Origin: an uncultured Lachnospiraceae bacterium
Lineage (GTDB): Bacteria; Bacillota; Clostridia; Lachnospirales; Lachnospiraceae
Assembly (NCBI GenBank): GCA_910579225.1
Contig: CAJTTI010000001.1
Span: 95,138 to 159,137, forward strand
Direction: 5' to 3'
DNA length: 64,000 nt
Shown: one piece after another, positions 44,011 to 52,319 of the stretch
Numbering within the stretch: position 1 is the first letter of the stretch
How the letters are laid out: every line of letters starts with the position of its first letter
Translations under genes and position numbers: made by a program
The notes under the pieces: generated by a model
Told to the model about the DNA's origin: nothing
Database searches by the model: none
What the model saw: the letters and a program-made list of their open reading frames with translations, nothing else

Positions 44011-45639
44011 GTGAAAGTAATTATCATTGGAGGAGTTGCAGCCGGAACCAAGGTTGCGGCAAAACTGAAGAGAGAGGACCGCAGTGCAGAGGTGACGATT
44101 CTGACGAAAGGAAAGGATATATCCTATGCAGGATGCGGACTTCCTTATTATGTGGGAAAGGTGATTCCGGATCGCGGGAGCTTGGTTGTGAATACGCCGG
44201 AAAAATTTGCTGCACTGACTGGGGCGAAAGTTGTTACCGGAATGGAAGTGACAAAAGTAAACCGTCAGGAAAAGAATGTAGAAGCAGCAGACGAGAACGG
44301 AAATACCAGTACATGGGAATACGACAGACTGGTCATTGCTTCTGGCGCGTCACCCATCAAGCCTCCATTGCCGGGACTGGATCTGCCGCAGGTATTCTTT
44401 ATGAGGACTCCGGATGATGCGGTGAATCTTCGGGCGGCTGTGGAGGCAGGCGGAATCAAAAGAGCAGTGGTAGTTGGCGGAGGATTTATCGGCCTGGAGA
44501 TTGCAGAGAATTTAAGTTCTATGGGGGTCCGCTGCAATGTACTGGACATGGCGCCCCATGTACTTCCGGGATTTGATGAGGAAATGCAGATATTTGTGGA
44601 GAATTATCTGGCAGAGCATGGGATCAACACTATGACCGGGACCAGGTTTGAAGGGGTTCTGGGAGAAGGAAAGGTGGAAAAGATACAGACGGACAGACGT
44701 GCTTTGAAAGCGGACCTGGTGGTTCTTTCCATCGGTATCCGTGCAAATACCGGATTTTTGGCAGATACGGGCATTGAGCTGGCACCGAACGGGACAGTTC
44801 TTGTTAACGAGCATATGCAGACCAGTGATCCGGACATCTATGCAGTTGGCGACTGTGCCCTGGTGACCAATCGGATCACAGGTGCCTCTGCATGGTCCCC
44901 CATGGGTTCTACTGCCAATATTACCGGCCGTATAACAGCGCGAAACATGGCTGGAAAAGACGCGGCGTACCGCGGAGCCATGGGCACAGCCGTCTGTCAG
45001 CTCCCGGAGCTGAATGCAGGAAAAACTGGTCTGTCTGAAGCGCAGGCCAAGGACGCCGGGTTCCATGCAGTCAGCGTGATTATGGTGACAGATGACAAGG
45101 CGCATTATATGCCGGGGGCGGACAGCTTTATCATTAAGCTGATCGCAGATCAGGCCAGCAGAAGACTTCTGGGTGTTCAGGTGCTTGGCAAAGGCTCGGT
45201 AGACAAAGTGGTGGATATCTGCGTGGCTGCGATTGCCATGAAGGCAACTGTGGATGAAATTGCAGATATGGATTTTGCATATGCACCTCCGTTCTCCACA
45301 GCGATTCATCCGCTGGCGCATGCAATTAATGTGCTGATGAATAAAATGGACGGTACGCTGGAAACGATAACGCCTGTGGAATATGCGGCAGGGGCTGCAG
45401 ATGGTTACAAAGTCATGGACGTTTCCCTTAAACCTTCCATTGAAGGAGCAATCTATGTGGATCTGACAAAGATTGAAGGCGAAGTGGAAGGATTTGCAAA
45501 AGATGAGCCCATTCTTTTGGTATGCGCCAAAGGAAAACGGGGTTATCTGACCCAGAACCGTATGAAATATTATGGCTACACCAACACAAAAGTTCTTGAA
45601 GGCGGTCTGACCTTCAATGAAGTGGAAATCGAAGAGTAA
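44011..45639 (+). CDS. CoA-disulfide reductase-like FAD enzyme with C-terminal rhodanese domain
   Basis: 542 residues from GTG 44011 (AAAAGGAG upstream). VKVIIIGGVAAGTKVAAKLK binds FAD, and DISYAGCGLPYYVGK holds the single active-site Cys of CoADR/NADH-oxidase-type enzymes. RAVVVGGGFIGLEIAENL is the NAD(P)H fold, and DIYAVGDCALVTNRITG the second FAD site. The last roughly 85 residues form a rhodanese domain with its loop Cys in PILLVCAKGKRGY. Known CoADR-rhodanese fusions reduce CoA persulfide, disulfide or polysulfide. It is followed by an AsrC-like reductase and controlled from the divergent LysR region, suggesting a sulfur-redox unit. Confidence 0.88.
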   Translation: MKVIIIGGVAAGTKVAAKLKREDRSAEVTILTKGKDISYAGCGLPYYVGKVIPDRGSLVVNTPEKFAALTGAKVVTGMEVTKVNRQEKNVEAADENGNTSTWEYDRLVIASGASPIKPPLPGLDLPQVFFMRTPDDAVNLRAAVEAGGIKRAVVVGGGFIGLEIAENLSSMGVRCNVLDMAPHVLPGFDEEMQIFVENYLAEHGINTMTGTRFEGVLGEGKVEKIQTDRRALKADLVVLSIGIRANTGFLADTGIELAPNGTVLVNEHMQTSDPDIYAVGDCALVTNRITGASAWSPMGSTANITGRITARNMAGKDAAYRGAMGTAVCQLPELNAGKTGLSEAQAKDAGFHAVSVIMVTDDKAHYMPGADSFIIKLIADQASRRLLGVQVLGKGSVDKVVDICVAAIAMKATVDEIADMDFAYAPPFSTAIHPLAHAINVLMNKMDGTLETITPVEYAAGAADGYKVMDVSLKPSIEGAIYVDLTKIEGEVEGFAKDEPILLVCAKGKRGYLTQNRMKYYGYTNTKVLEGGLTFNEVEIEE

Positions 45640-45651
45640 AGATAAGCGGCC

Positions 45652-45687
45652 GTCCGGACAAAGCGCGGGGCTTTGTGAGTGACGGAT
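45652..45687. repeat. Intra-operon hairpin
   Basis: ACAAAGC (45658-45664) pairs with GCTTTGT (45670-45676) around a GC-rich 5-nt loop, with a further TCCG/CGGA outside. It lies between the CoADR and AsrC-like genes and lacks a T-run. It may tune expression of the second gene. Confidence 0.45.
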
Positions 45688-45712
45688 ACAAAACTATAAT
45701 CAGGAGGAATAT

Positions 45713-46666
45713 ATGTCAGCATTAACAGTCAGCGCAGCAGATGAAAAAAGAGTCAAAGGTATGGGCTTTTTGAACAACAAGGGCACAGACAATTTTAACG
45801 GCCGGATTATCACCGTGAATGGAAAGATCACAGCGGCACAGCAGAGATGTATTGCAGAGGCGGCAGAGAAGTTTGGAAACGGCGATGTGGTATTTACCAC
45901 CCGCCTGACAGTGGAAGTGCCGGGAATTCCCTACGACAAGATTGAAGAGTTCCAGCAGTTTATTGCCAAAGAGGGACTTGTGACCGGCGGAACTGGTTCA
46001 AAAGTGCGTCCGGTGGTTGCCTGCAAGGGTACTACCTGCCAGTATGGCCTTCTGGATTCCTTTGCACTTTCAAAAGAGATCCACGAGAGATTTTATGAGG
46101 GGTACAGACAGGTGCTTCTTCCGCATAAATTTAAGATTGCCGTAGGCGGATGTCCCAATAACTGTGTCAAGCCGGATCTGAACGATCTGGGAATTGTTGG
46201 GCAGTATATTCCGAATTTTGAGGAGGATTCCTGCAACGGATGTAAGAAGTGTGCGATTGAGAAACTCTGCCCCACAGGTGCAGCGAAGGTGGTGGACGGC
46301 GTCATGGAGATTGATCAGTCTACCTGTAATAATTGCGGACGCTGTGTGGAAAAATGTCCCTTTGATGCCATTGAGGACGGAACATACGGATATAAGATTT
46401 ATATTGGCGGTCGCTGGGGCAAGAAAGTGGCGCAGGGCCGTCCGCTTGGTAAAATTTTCACAGACAAAGAAGAAGCGCTGTCTATAATCGAGAAGACACT
46501 TCTTCTGTTCAGAGAGCAGGGCAAGACCGGTGAGCGCCTTTCACAGACCATTGACCGGCTTGGTTTTGAGAATGTGGAGGCGCAGCTTCTGTCCGATGAT
46601 ATTCTCGCAAGAAAAGATGCGATTCTGGCGGCGGAACTGCACACAAAAGGCGGGGCAACCTGTTGA
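45713..46666 (+). CDS. Sulfite/nitrite reductase-like siroheme 4Fe-4S protein (AsrC-like)
   Basis: 317 residues, near the length of anaerobic sulfite reductase subunit C. A ferredoxin-like N-terminal domain leads to VVACKGTTCQYGLLDSF, then KIAVGGCPNNCVKPDLNDLG, which together give the C-x5-C and C-x3-C ligands of a siroheme-coupled [4Fe-4S] centre. The C-terminal ferredoxin module CNGCKKCAIEKLCPTGAA plus CNNCGRCVEKCPFDAIEDG binds two more clusters. No asrA or asrB partner is adjacent; the CoADR enzyme 73 nt upstream is the likely redox partner. RBS is AGGAGGAAT. Sulfite is the likeliest substrate. Confidence 0.85.
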   Translation: MSALTVSAADEKRVKGMGFLNNKGTDNFNGRIITVNGKITAAQQRCIAEAAEKFGNGDVVFTTRLTVEVPGIPYDKIEEFQQFIAKEGLVTGGTGSKVRPVVACKGTTCQYGLLDSFALSKEIHERFYEGYRQVLLPHKFKIAVGGCPNNCVKPDLNDLGIVGQYIPNFEEDSCNGCKKCAIEKLCPTGAAKVVDGVMEIDQSTCNNCGRCVEKCPFDAIEDGTYGYKIYIGGRWGKKVAQGRPLGKIFTDKEEALSIIEKTLLLFREQGKTGERLSQTIDRLGFENVEAQLLSDDILARKDAILAAELHTKGGATC

Positions 46667-46733
46667 TGTTCCTTCAGTGAGTTTCATATTAACGAAAAGG
46701 GGCTGTTGAGAGAAGGATCGTCGGTGTAAAACA

Positions 46734-46780
46734 GGAGCTGTTGCAAAAGCAGATAAAAAATCTGCCGGAGCAACAGCTCC
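46734..46780. terminator. Nested double hairpin after the AsrC-like gene
   Basis: GGAGCTGTTGC (46734-46744) pairs perfectly with GCAACAGCTCC (46770-46780). Inside it GCAGAT (46749-46754) pairs with ATCTGC (46760-46765) around AAAAA. ATTTT follows. It likely ends the sulfur operon, although the T-run is short and the structure is more elaborate than a usual terminator. Confidence 0.65.
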
Positions 46781-46835
46781 ATTTTGGCGCAAACAGAGTT
46801 TTTCGTTTATTTCCGTAGCATAAGCAGGAAAAGAG

Positions 46836-46844
46836 TGCTATAAT
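46836..46844 (+). promoter_or_regulatory. Extended -10 promoter of the DUF1653 gene
   Basis: TGC followed by a perfect TATAAT (46839-46844). No good -35 is visible, as is common with the TGn extension. The start codon lies 25 nt downstream. Confidence 0.55.
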
Positions 46845-46869
46845 ATGTGAAGTAAGGGAGTGAATCAGT

Positions 46870-47475
46870 ATGCAAGAGGTTTTACAAGGACAGTTTTACA
46901 GACATTTTAAAGGTCGGCTGTATCAGATTGTGGCGGTGGCGGAACATTCAGAGACGGGAGAACGTATGGTAGTCTACCAGGCGTTGTATGGAGATTACCG
47001 TGTGTTTGTGAGACCTTATGGGATGTTTGTGAGCGAGGTGGATCATGAGAAATACCCTCAGGCAGCGCAGAAGTACCGTTTTGAACTGGTGAAACCGTCG
47101 GATATGGAAGTGAAGAATGAAGTCGGGGCGGTATCCCGGGAAACACCAGAGCAGAGAGAAGTTCCGGTTCGCAGGATAGATCCGGAAACAGAACATGGGA
47201 GGAAGCAGGAAGAGATTGTCTTCACAGAGGCAGCCGTATCTTCGGATGAAGAAGGTGTGAATCCGCTTCTGCTGGAGTTTCTGGATGCAGAGACGCTGGA
47301 AGAAAAACTGCATATCATGATTTTTGGAAGGAATCGAATGGATGACAATCTTCTGAACAGCATTGCCATATCGCTGGATCTGGTAGTAGATGAGAAGAGT
47401 ACGCAGGAAAAATACGATGAGATTCTGAACTGTCTGTCTATGATGGAGAAGTTCGAGTGTAATCGTCTCAGGTAA
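46870..47475 (+). CDS. DUF1653 domain protein
   Basis: 201 residues. The N-terminal 65 residues are DUF1653: VLQGQFYRHFKGRLYQIVAV, then MVVYQALYGDYRVFVRPYGM and F-x-x-E-V-D. The domain is a compact beta fold of unknown function. The remainder is acidic with a helical C-terminal part (LEFLDAETLEEKLHIMIF and NRMDDNLLNSIAISLDLVVD) that does not occur in the shortest DUF1653 proteins. It is 26 nt before mrp and may be cotranscribed. Function unknown. Confidence 0.85.
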   Translation: MQEVLQGQFYRHFKGRLYQIVAVAEHSETGERMVVYQALYGDYRVFVRPYGMFVSEVDHEKYPQAAQKYRFELVKPSDMEVKNEVGAVSRETPEQREVPVRRIDPETEHGRKQEEIVFTEAAVSSDEEGVNPLLLEFLDAETLEEKLHIMIFGRNRMDDNLLNSIAISLDLVVDEKSTQEKYDEILNCLSMMEKFECNRLR

Positions 47476-47501
47476 AACAAAGAAAAAGAGAGGTTAGAAA
47501 A

Positions 47502-48338
47502 ATGGCAGAGAAAGAATGCAGCAGTACCAGCTGTACAAAAGAGAGCTGCGAGGGATGTCCCAGCAGACAGCAGGCACCCAAAAGTATGCTGGAAGAGCAG
47601 AATATATTTTCCAACATTAAACATGTAGTGGGCGTGGTCAGTGGAAAAGGCGGCGTGGGCAAATCGCTGGTGACTGCATCCCTGGCAAATATGATGGCGT
47701 CTCAGGGATACCGCGTGGGAATTATGGATGCAGATATTACAGGTCCATCAATTCCGAAGATGTATGGGCTTCATGGCCCGGCGCAAGTGGTGGATGAGTG
47801 CATTCAGCCAATCCGTACGAAGAACGGAATCCAAGTCATGTCCATCAACCTCCTTCTTCCGGATGAGGAGTCGCCGGTGATCTGGAGAGGACCGATTCTG
47901 GCAGGGATGGTGAAGCAGTTCTGGACGGACGTGGCGTGGGGGGAGCTGGATTATCTGTTTGTAGATATGCCTCCGGGAACCGGCGACGTACCGCTGACCG
48001 TCTTTCAGTCGATTCCGGTTGAGGGAATCATCGTCGTGACTTCTCCGCAGGATCTGGTGCGTCTGATTGTACGGAAGGCCCTGAACATGGCGGAGAGCAT
48101 GAAGATACCAGTACTTGGACTGGTGGAAAATTACAGCTATGTAGTCTGCCCGGATTGCGGAAAAGAGTTTCGGATCTTTGGAGAGAGCAGTATAGATGCT
48201 TTATCAGAAGAGCTGGATCTTCCGGTGCTTGGCAAGATGCCTATTGATACCGGACTGGCGGAGCTTGCCGATGGCAGGTTCCATGAGGCAGAGAATGAGT
48301 ATTTGCTGCAGGCGGAGAACCGGCTGATGTTTCTGTAG
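47502..48338 (+). CDS. mrp: Mrp/NBP35 family Fe-S cluster carrier ATPase
   Basis: 278 residues. The deviant Walker A GVVSGKGGVGKSLVTASLAN, YRVGIMDADITGPSIPKMYG and VDMPPGTGDVPLTVFQSI define the Mrp group of SIMIBI NTPases. Two sets of Cys are present: an N-terminal cluster (CSSTSCTKESCEGCPS) resembling the NBP35 extension, and CPDCGKEF near residue 210, the pair bridging a [4Fe-4S] cluster between subunits. It carries Fe-S clusters to apoproteins. The Fe-S-rich AsrC-like protein is encoded just upstream. Confidence 0.92.
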   Translation: MAEKECSSTSCTKESCEGCPSRQQAPKSMLEEQNIFSNIKHVVGVVSGKGGVGKSLVTASLANMMASQGYRVGIMDADITGPSIPKMYGLHGPAQVVDECIQPIRTKNGIQVMSINLLLPDEESPVIWRGPILAGMVKQFWTDVAWGELDYLFVDMPPGTGDVPLTVFQSIPVEGIIVVTSPQDLVRLIVRKALNMAESMKIPVLGLVENYSYVVCPDCGKEFRIFGESSIDALSEELDLPVLGKMPIDTGLAELADGRFHEAENEYLLQAENRLMFL

Positions 48339-48352
48339 AGCGCAGCAGACAG

Positions 48353-48428
48353 GACGGCCGCAAAATATGGACACGCACAGTCGGTGAGGCAGCTTTGGAG
48401 TGCAGGTTTTCCATATTTTGCGGCCGTC
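48353..48428. repeat. 19-bp perfect inverted repeat between convergent genes
   Basis: The left arm (48353-48371, beginning GACGGCCGC) and the right arm (48410-48428, ending GCGGCCGTC) are exact complements over 19 bp, with a 38-nt loop. TGTTTT follows on the + strand. It lies between mrp and the convergent ydcF-like gene, so it may act as a terminator, but the long arms and large loop are atypical. Confidence 0.85.
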
Positions 48429-48458
48429 TGTTTTAAAATCAGAGATGGCAGAGCGCTT

Positions 48459-49196
48459 TTACCCCCGTACCAGCCAGAAATCTTTTACAACTGCGAAAAA
48501 TTCCCGCAGCAGGTTTGTGGGCTGAGTAGCCAGGTCGCTTTTGGCCGGGATGCCGTTTGCATTTTCATATCCAAGCGTTTTGGCCAGATGCAGAGCCCGG
48601 CAGATGTGGAATCCGTTGCTGATGATTCCCACAGAAGCTTCTTCCGGTATCATTTCTTTTGAATAAATCAGATTTTCCCTGGTGTTCGTGGACTGATCTT
48701 CTTCCAGAATCCGGTCTTCATCAATTCCTTTTTCAATCAGATATTGTTTCATGGCTGAACTTTCCGTACAGGGTTCATTGCTTCCCTGGCCGCCGGAGAC
48801 AATGACAATGGTATCCGGATGCTCCAGGGCATATTCATATGCTTTGTCCAGCCGGAGCGCCAGCGCCCGGCTTGGGCCGGTGGACCGTACATGGGCGCCC
48901 AGCACAATCACATAATCCTGCGGCTCTTTCGGCGTGGTGAGAGAACCTTTGAGGATCATACCCTCTACACCCAGGAAGAAGAGCAGGCAGGCGGAGAGAA
49001 TAAGGATCATGGAAATCCGCGCCATGCCCGGGAGATGATGGAAAAACCGGATCCGGAACAGCCATCCAAGCAGAAAACATCCAAAAGCCATAAACAGCCA
49101 GATCAGATAAAATACAGTGGTCAGGCCACTGTAGATCAGCAGTAATGTAAAGTAGATCAGACAGAAAATTCCGGCAATGGTACAAATGGTAGGCAT
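48459..49196 (-). CDS. YdcF/SanA-type DUF218 membrane protein
   Basis: 245 residues. Three to four hydrophobic helices at the N terminus (through about residue 90) are followed by a DUF218 domain: QDYVIVLGAHVRSTGPSRAL, VIVSGGQGSNEPCTESSAM and ILEEDQSTNTRENLIYS, then GIISNGFHICRAL. The domain has a Rossmann-like fold with conserved Gly, Glu and Asn, and family members are tied to envelope integrity and peptidoglycan metabolism. It follows the SOD gene on the - strand by 37 nt, so the two may be cotranscribed. Confidence 0.88.
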   Translation of the reverse strand: MPTICTIAGIFCLIYFTLLLIYSGLTTVFYLIWLFMAFGCFLLGWLFRIRFFHHLPGMARISMILILSACLLFFLGVEGMILKGSLTTPKEPQDYVIVLGAHVRSTGPSRALALRLDKAYEYALEHPDTIVIVSGGQGSNEPCTESSAMKQYLIEKGIDEDRILEEDQSTNTRENLIYSKEMIPEEASVGIISNGFHICRALHLAKTLGYENANGIPAKSDLATQPTNLLREFFAVVKDFWLVRG

Positions 49197-49233
49197 AAAA
49201 ACTCCTTTTTGTGGTATATTTGATCAGATGTTC

Positions 49234-49728
49234 TCAGTTTACCACAGATTCAATGATTCCGCATCCGATTTTTTCTCCGGAATTACCGGAAGGCTGACTG
49301 GTAAAGTCATCCGGCATACTGTGTATGACGACGGATCTCCCGATAATATCATCAATAGAGAAGCGCTTGTCATAGAATACCTGATAGGCATATCCCTGAT
49401 TGCCCAGAAGGGGCGTCAGGTCGCCCGCATGCTGGGGATGGGGCATATGTCCGGGGTTATAATGGTCTCCGGTCTGTCCGAAAGGTTTGGTGCAGTCCCC
49501 GTATTCATGGATATGCATGCCGTAGAAACTGCTGGAGCCGGGAGTACTGATATTGGGAAGGCCGAAGATCTGAGCTTCAATCAGGACTCCGCCATAAGAG
49601 GTCTGATAGAACTTTACAGAGCCGGCAAGCTGCGGTCTTGAAACATTTCCCTGGATCCATGCGATGGCAGCAGGTTCAGCATGGGTCAGAAGATACTGGA
49701 AATGAGAAGCAGGTGTAGGATGATTCAT
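49234..49728 (-). CDS. Cu/Zn superoxide dismutase family protein
   Basis: 164 residues. The Cu/Zn SOD landmarks are present: GMHIHEYGDCTKPF with two copper His and a disulfide Cys, GDHYNPGHMPHPQHAGDLTP with the bridging His and zinc His/Asp ligands, RSVVIHSMPDDF with the last copper His, and SGNSGEKIGCGII with the second Cys. The metal set therefore looks complete. There is no signal peptide, while most bacterial Cu/Zn SODs are exported. Its N-terminal part (PAAIAWIQGNVSRPQLAGSV) matches the clostridial and bacillar SOD-like branch, some members of which lack activity. Confidence 0.85.
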   Translation of the reverse strand: MNHPTPASHFQYLLTHAEPAAIAWIQGNVSRPQLAGSVKFYQTSYGGVLIEAQIFGLPNISTPGSSSFYGMHIHEYGDCTKPFGQTGDHYNPGHMPHPQHAGDLTPLLGNQGYAYQVFYDKRFSIDDIIGRSVVIHSMPDDFTSQPSGNSGEKIGCGIIESVVN

Positions 49729-49963
49729 AGAACTACCTCAAGAGAATTCGTTTCCATTCAGTATATGCGGAAATTGTTAAGGCCGCTCCTGGGGAACCAT
49801 TCATTGTTGTTTCTGTTATATTCATAGGGGAGCCTTTTTTAAGATCATGCATGGAAACAGCGGGGAAATGAGGCATATCGGATTAAAATTATAAAATATA
49901 GTTGCGGGTCTGTGTCGCAGCCATTACAATATTCAGTAAAGAAACAGTGGGAAGAGATAAACG
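49729..49963. other. Divergent intergenic region between SOD and the alcohol dehydrogenase gene
   Basis: 235 nt with no credible coding sequence. An imperfect hairpin runs from AAGGC near 49779 to GGAGCCTT, then TTTTTT near 49838 on the + strand. TATAAA near 49892 could be the -10 of the downstream gene. The SOD promoter on the - strand was not identified with confidence. Confidence 0.4.
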
Positions 49964-51124
49964 GTGAAAAATTTGATAAAATTTTCACAATCTGTCTGTG
50001 CCCTGGAAAGGAACGGTGAATATATGGGTGATAAAAGAATTTTGGATGTGGAACAGGTACTATATGACAAAAAGGCGGCTTCCGTGCTGCTGGTCTGCGG
50101 GAATTCCTTCCAGGAGCAGGAGTTGTACGATAAAATCTGTTGTGCAGCGAAAGCGATGGGAGCAAAACTGACAGAATTTTCGGAATTCGCACCAAATCCA
50201 AAATATGAATCTGTGGTGGAAGGAGTTCGGGTGTTCCAGGAAAATAGCTGCGACTTCATCATTGCCGCAGGGGGCGGAAGCGCCATAGACGTGGCTAAAT
50301 GTATCAAGCTGTTCTGGAATATGGATGGGAATCAGAACTATCTGGAGCAGGAGATTGTGGAGAATCCGGTTCCTGTTCTTGCCATACCGACTACAGCAGG
50401 TACAGGGAGTGAGGCGACTCGTTTTGCTATTATCTATTATAAAGGTAACAAACAGTCAGTAAGCCACCCAAGTTGTATTCCGGAGTATGTGCTTCTGGAT
50501 GCGTCCCTCCTTCAGACGCTGCCAGCATATCAGAGGAAGGCAACCATGCTGGATGCACTATGTCATGCACTGGAATCCTTCTGGTCTGTAAATTCCACGG
50601 AAGAGAGCAGAGCATATGCAGAAGAGGCTATTGGCGAAGTGTTCAGATATCAGAAGGCTTATCTGGAAAATGACTGTGCAGGGAATGAAGGGATGCTGCA
50701 GGCGGCCAATACGGCAGGCAGGGCAATCAACATTACACAGACAACGGCAGGACATGCCATGTGCTACAAACTAACTACACTCTATGGACTTGCGCACGGT
50801 CATGCAGCGGCATTGTGTGTGTCGGCGCTTTGGCCATATATGATTGAGCATATGGAAGACTGTACGGATCCGAGAGGAAGAGAATATCTGGAGGAAATGT
50901 TCCAAAGGATTGCCCGGGCCATGGATTGTACCGATGCGTTGACGGCAGTCGGTAAATATCAGAAATTCTTAGAAGAACTTGCGCTTCCGGCACCTGTACA
51001 GAAAAATATAGAGGAACTGGAACTTTTGAAGAAATCCGTTAATCCTGACCGTCTGAAAAATAATCCGGTGCTCCTGACAGAAGAAGTTCTGGAAGCACTG
51101 TACCGGCAGATTTTATCTTCCTGA
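49964..51124 (+). CDS. Iron-containing alcohol dehydrogenase, phosphonoacetaldehyde reductase-like
   Basis: 386 residues from GTG 49964 (GGGAAGAG 7 nt upstream); ATG 50024 with AAAGGA upstream gives 366 residues and is a fair alternative. FIIAAGGGSAIDVAKCIKLF binds NAD(P). IPTTAGTGSEATRFAIIYY is the family second block. Metal ligands are in TMLDALCHALESFWS and GHAMCYKLTTLYGLAHGHAA. This subgroup resembles phosphonoacetaldehyde or short-chain alcohol reductases, but no phosphonate genes (ppm, ppd) are near. Substrate open. Confidence 0.82.
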   Translation: MKNLIKFSQSVCALERNGEYMGDKRILDVEQVLYDKKAASVLLVCGNSFQEQELYDKICCAAKAMGAKLTEFSEFAPNPKYESVVEGVRVFQENSCDFIIAAGGGSAIDVAKCIKLFWNMDGNQNYLEQEIVENPVPVLAIPTTAGTGSEATRFAIIYYKGNKQSVSHPSCIPEYVLLDASLLQTLPAYQRKATMLDALCHALESFWSVNSTEESRAYAEEAIGEVFRYQKAYLENDCAGNEGMLQAANTAGRAINITQTTAGHAMCYKLTTLYGLAHGHAAALCVSALWPYMIEHMEDCTDPRGREYLEEMFQRIARAMDCTDALTAVGKYQKFLEELALPAPVQKNIEELELLKKSVNPDRLKNNPVLLTEEVLEALYRQILSS

Positions 51125-51126
51125 AA

Positions 51127-51167
51127 ACCGAAGGGAGTATTAAATGCAGGGTTAATACTCCGTCGGT
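51127..51167 (-). terminator. Terminator for the - strand hypothetical gene, possibly bidirectional
   Basis: GGAGTATTAA (51134-51143) pairs perfectly with TTAATACTCC (51152-51161). ACCGA (51127-51131) and TCGGT (51163-51167) extend the stem beyond a small internal loop. On the - strand TTTT follows the stem, so it best ends the gene at 51199-51756; it also blocks read-through from the dehydrogenase gene. Confidence 0.7.
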
Positions 51168-51198
51168 CCATGCGGGATCAGTTTTTTCGGATAAAGTT

Positions 51199-51756
51199 TT
51201 ATATGCTGAACTCCTTCAGTCGCGCGATTATGGTAGTGAGGTATTCCGTATGATGCGGCATACCTCCGCCTAGGCCGCCCCGTTTCGGGAGCACAAGTTT
51301 GAAGTAGCTTCTGTTTTTCATCGTAAGGGAACATTTTACAGAACCCATCCAGCCATTTTTTTTCTCGCAGTTTTGAATGTCTGTCAATGGAAAGCATGTT
51401 CCAATATCGGTAAAAGACAGTTCTGATGTGATTTCCTGAATATTTGCCCCGTTCACGTCCGGGTTGTCCTTAAACTGATAGAAGTAGCTGTACTGTTCAC
51501 ACTCGGTAATTATCAGAGAAGACTGCGTAATGCCAAGGTAAATATCATAAGTTGAGTATTTTTTCTTGTTCAGTGCGATAATTCCCCCGTTCTCATCCGG
51601 AACCAGGCTGTCTTCTTTGCGAATGCACTTTCCATAGATGCCCGTCACTTTTGTCTCTTTTGCTATTGCATGTATACCTGCCTGCAGCGTTTCGCCTTCG
51701 GGAATATATTTCTCCAGAGATTGCCGCATGTTTGCTTCATCGAAGATTTCAGACAT
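51199..51756 (-). CDS. Protein of unknown function
   Basis: 185 residues, soluble, no signal peptide. I do not recognise a family. The segments LQAGIHAIAKETKVTGIYGK, TYDIYLGITQSSLIITECEQ and SVKCSLTMKNRSYFKLVLPK suggest a mixed beta fold that could be PH-like, ending in a short helix (HTEYLTTIIARLKEFS). A GGAG-type RBS (AAGGAGAACTTG on the - strand) supports the start. It stands alone between a terminator and an AT-rich gap. Confidence 0.6.
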   Translation of the reverse strand: MSEIFDEANMRQSLEKYIPEGETLQAGIHAIAKETKVTGIYGKCIRKEDSLVPDENGGIIALNKKKYSTYDIYLGITQSSLIITECEQYSYFYQFKDNPDVNGANIQEITSELSFTDIGTCFPLTDIQNCEKKNGWMGSVKCSLTMKNRSYFKLVLPKRGGLGGGMPHHTEYLTTIIARLKEFSI

Positions 51757-52319
51757 ATCAAGTTCTCCTTTGCTTTTTATTTGTGTGAAAAATCAGAACA
51801 GGCAGCCCATATCACAGGTCTGTATGCAAAAAATATTCCTGTCAGTACCACCCAATATACAAATTATAATAAGAAAAAATTTGCTGTTTTGCAAGTGGTT
51901 TTAACTAAAAAGTAAAGGCCTGACCGGTTCCTGATTAGTGTGGCTTTGCCGCAGATTTGCGAGGTGGCTGCGAATTCCCAAAAAGGTATTGCCAAAAGGA
52001 ATAAGTTAGTATATAATTCCTCTGGAAACAGGTGGCAGGATAAAGGAATACACTGAATGTTACCGGAATACAAATTATTAAAAGGAATAAGGACCATACA
52101 TTTGTATGGCCTACAATCGACCATTAAAAGTCGGTTTATTTTTATGTAAAAGACAATAAATATTCACTGATATTCTACAAAAGAGTTTTTTGAGGACAAT
52201 TTTATACATCGAAAAAAGAATAAACCATATGAATCTGACATTGATAACATAGTCTTTGTTATGTTGTTATTTGGGCAACAGTCAGTTGATGTTGAGCAAG
52301 TATAGTGAGGAGTGCAATT
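51757..52319. other. AT-rich intergenic region before the GGEEF gene
   Basis: 563 nt, clearly richer in A and T than its surroundings. Short frames exist on both strands but none has an RBS or domain. It contains a CCATAC-ATTT-GTATGG palindrome (52094-52109), a weak CGAC/GTCG hairpin with a T-rich tail near 52118-52140, an AACATA/TATGTT repeat (about 52245-52264) and a possible promoter TTGATA (52241-52246) with TGTTAT (52265-52270). The composition suggests a recently acquired or decaying segment. Confidence 0.5.
52094..52109. repeat. Perfect palindrome CCATAC-N4-GTATGG
   Basis: CCATAC (52094-52099) and GTATGG (52104-52109) pair exactly around ATTT, about 210 nt upstream of the GGEEF gene. 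It could be a regulator site or a small hairpin. No T-run. Confidence 0.4.

Noticed and set aside
51864..52124. An 86-codon frame on the - strand in the AT-rich gap
   Set aside because: No RBS, no domain, Cys- and Leu-rich composition of an accidental frame.
52150..52319. A c-di-GMP riboswitch upstream of the GGEEF gene
   Set aside because: The conserved core of either known c-di-GMP riboswitch class was not recognised.
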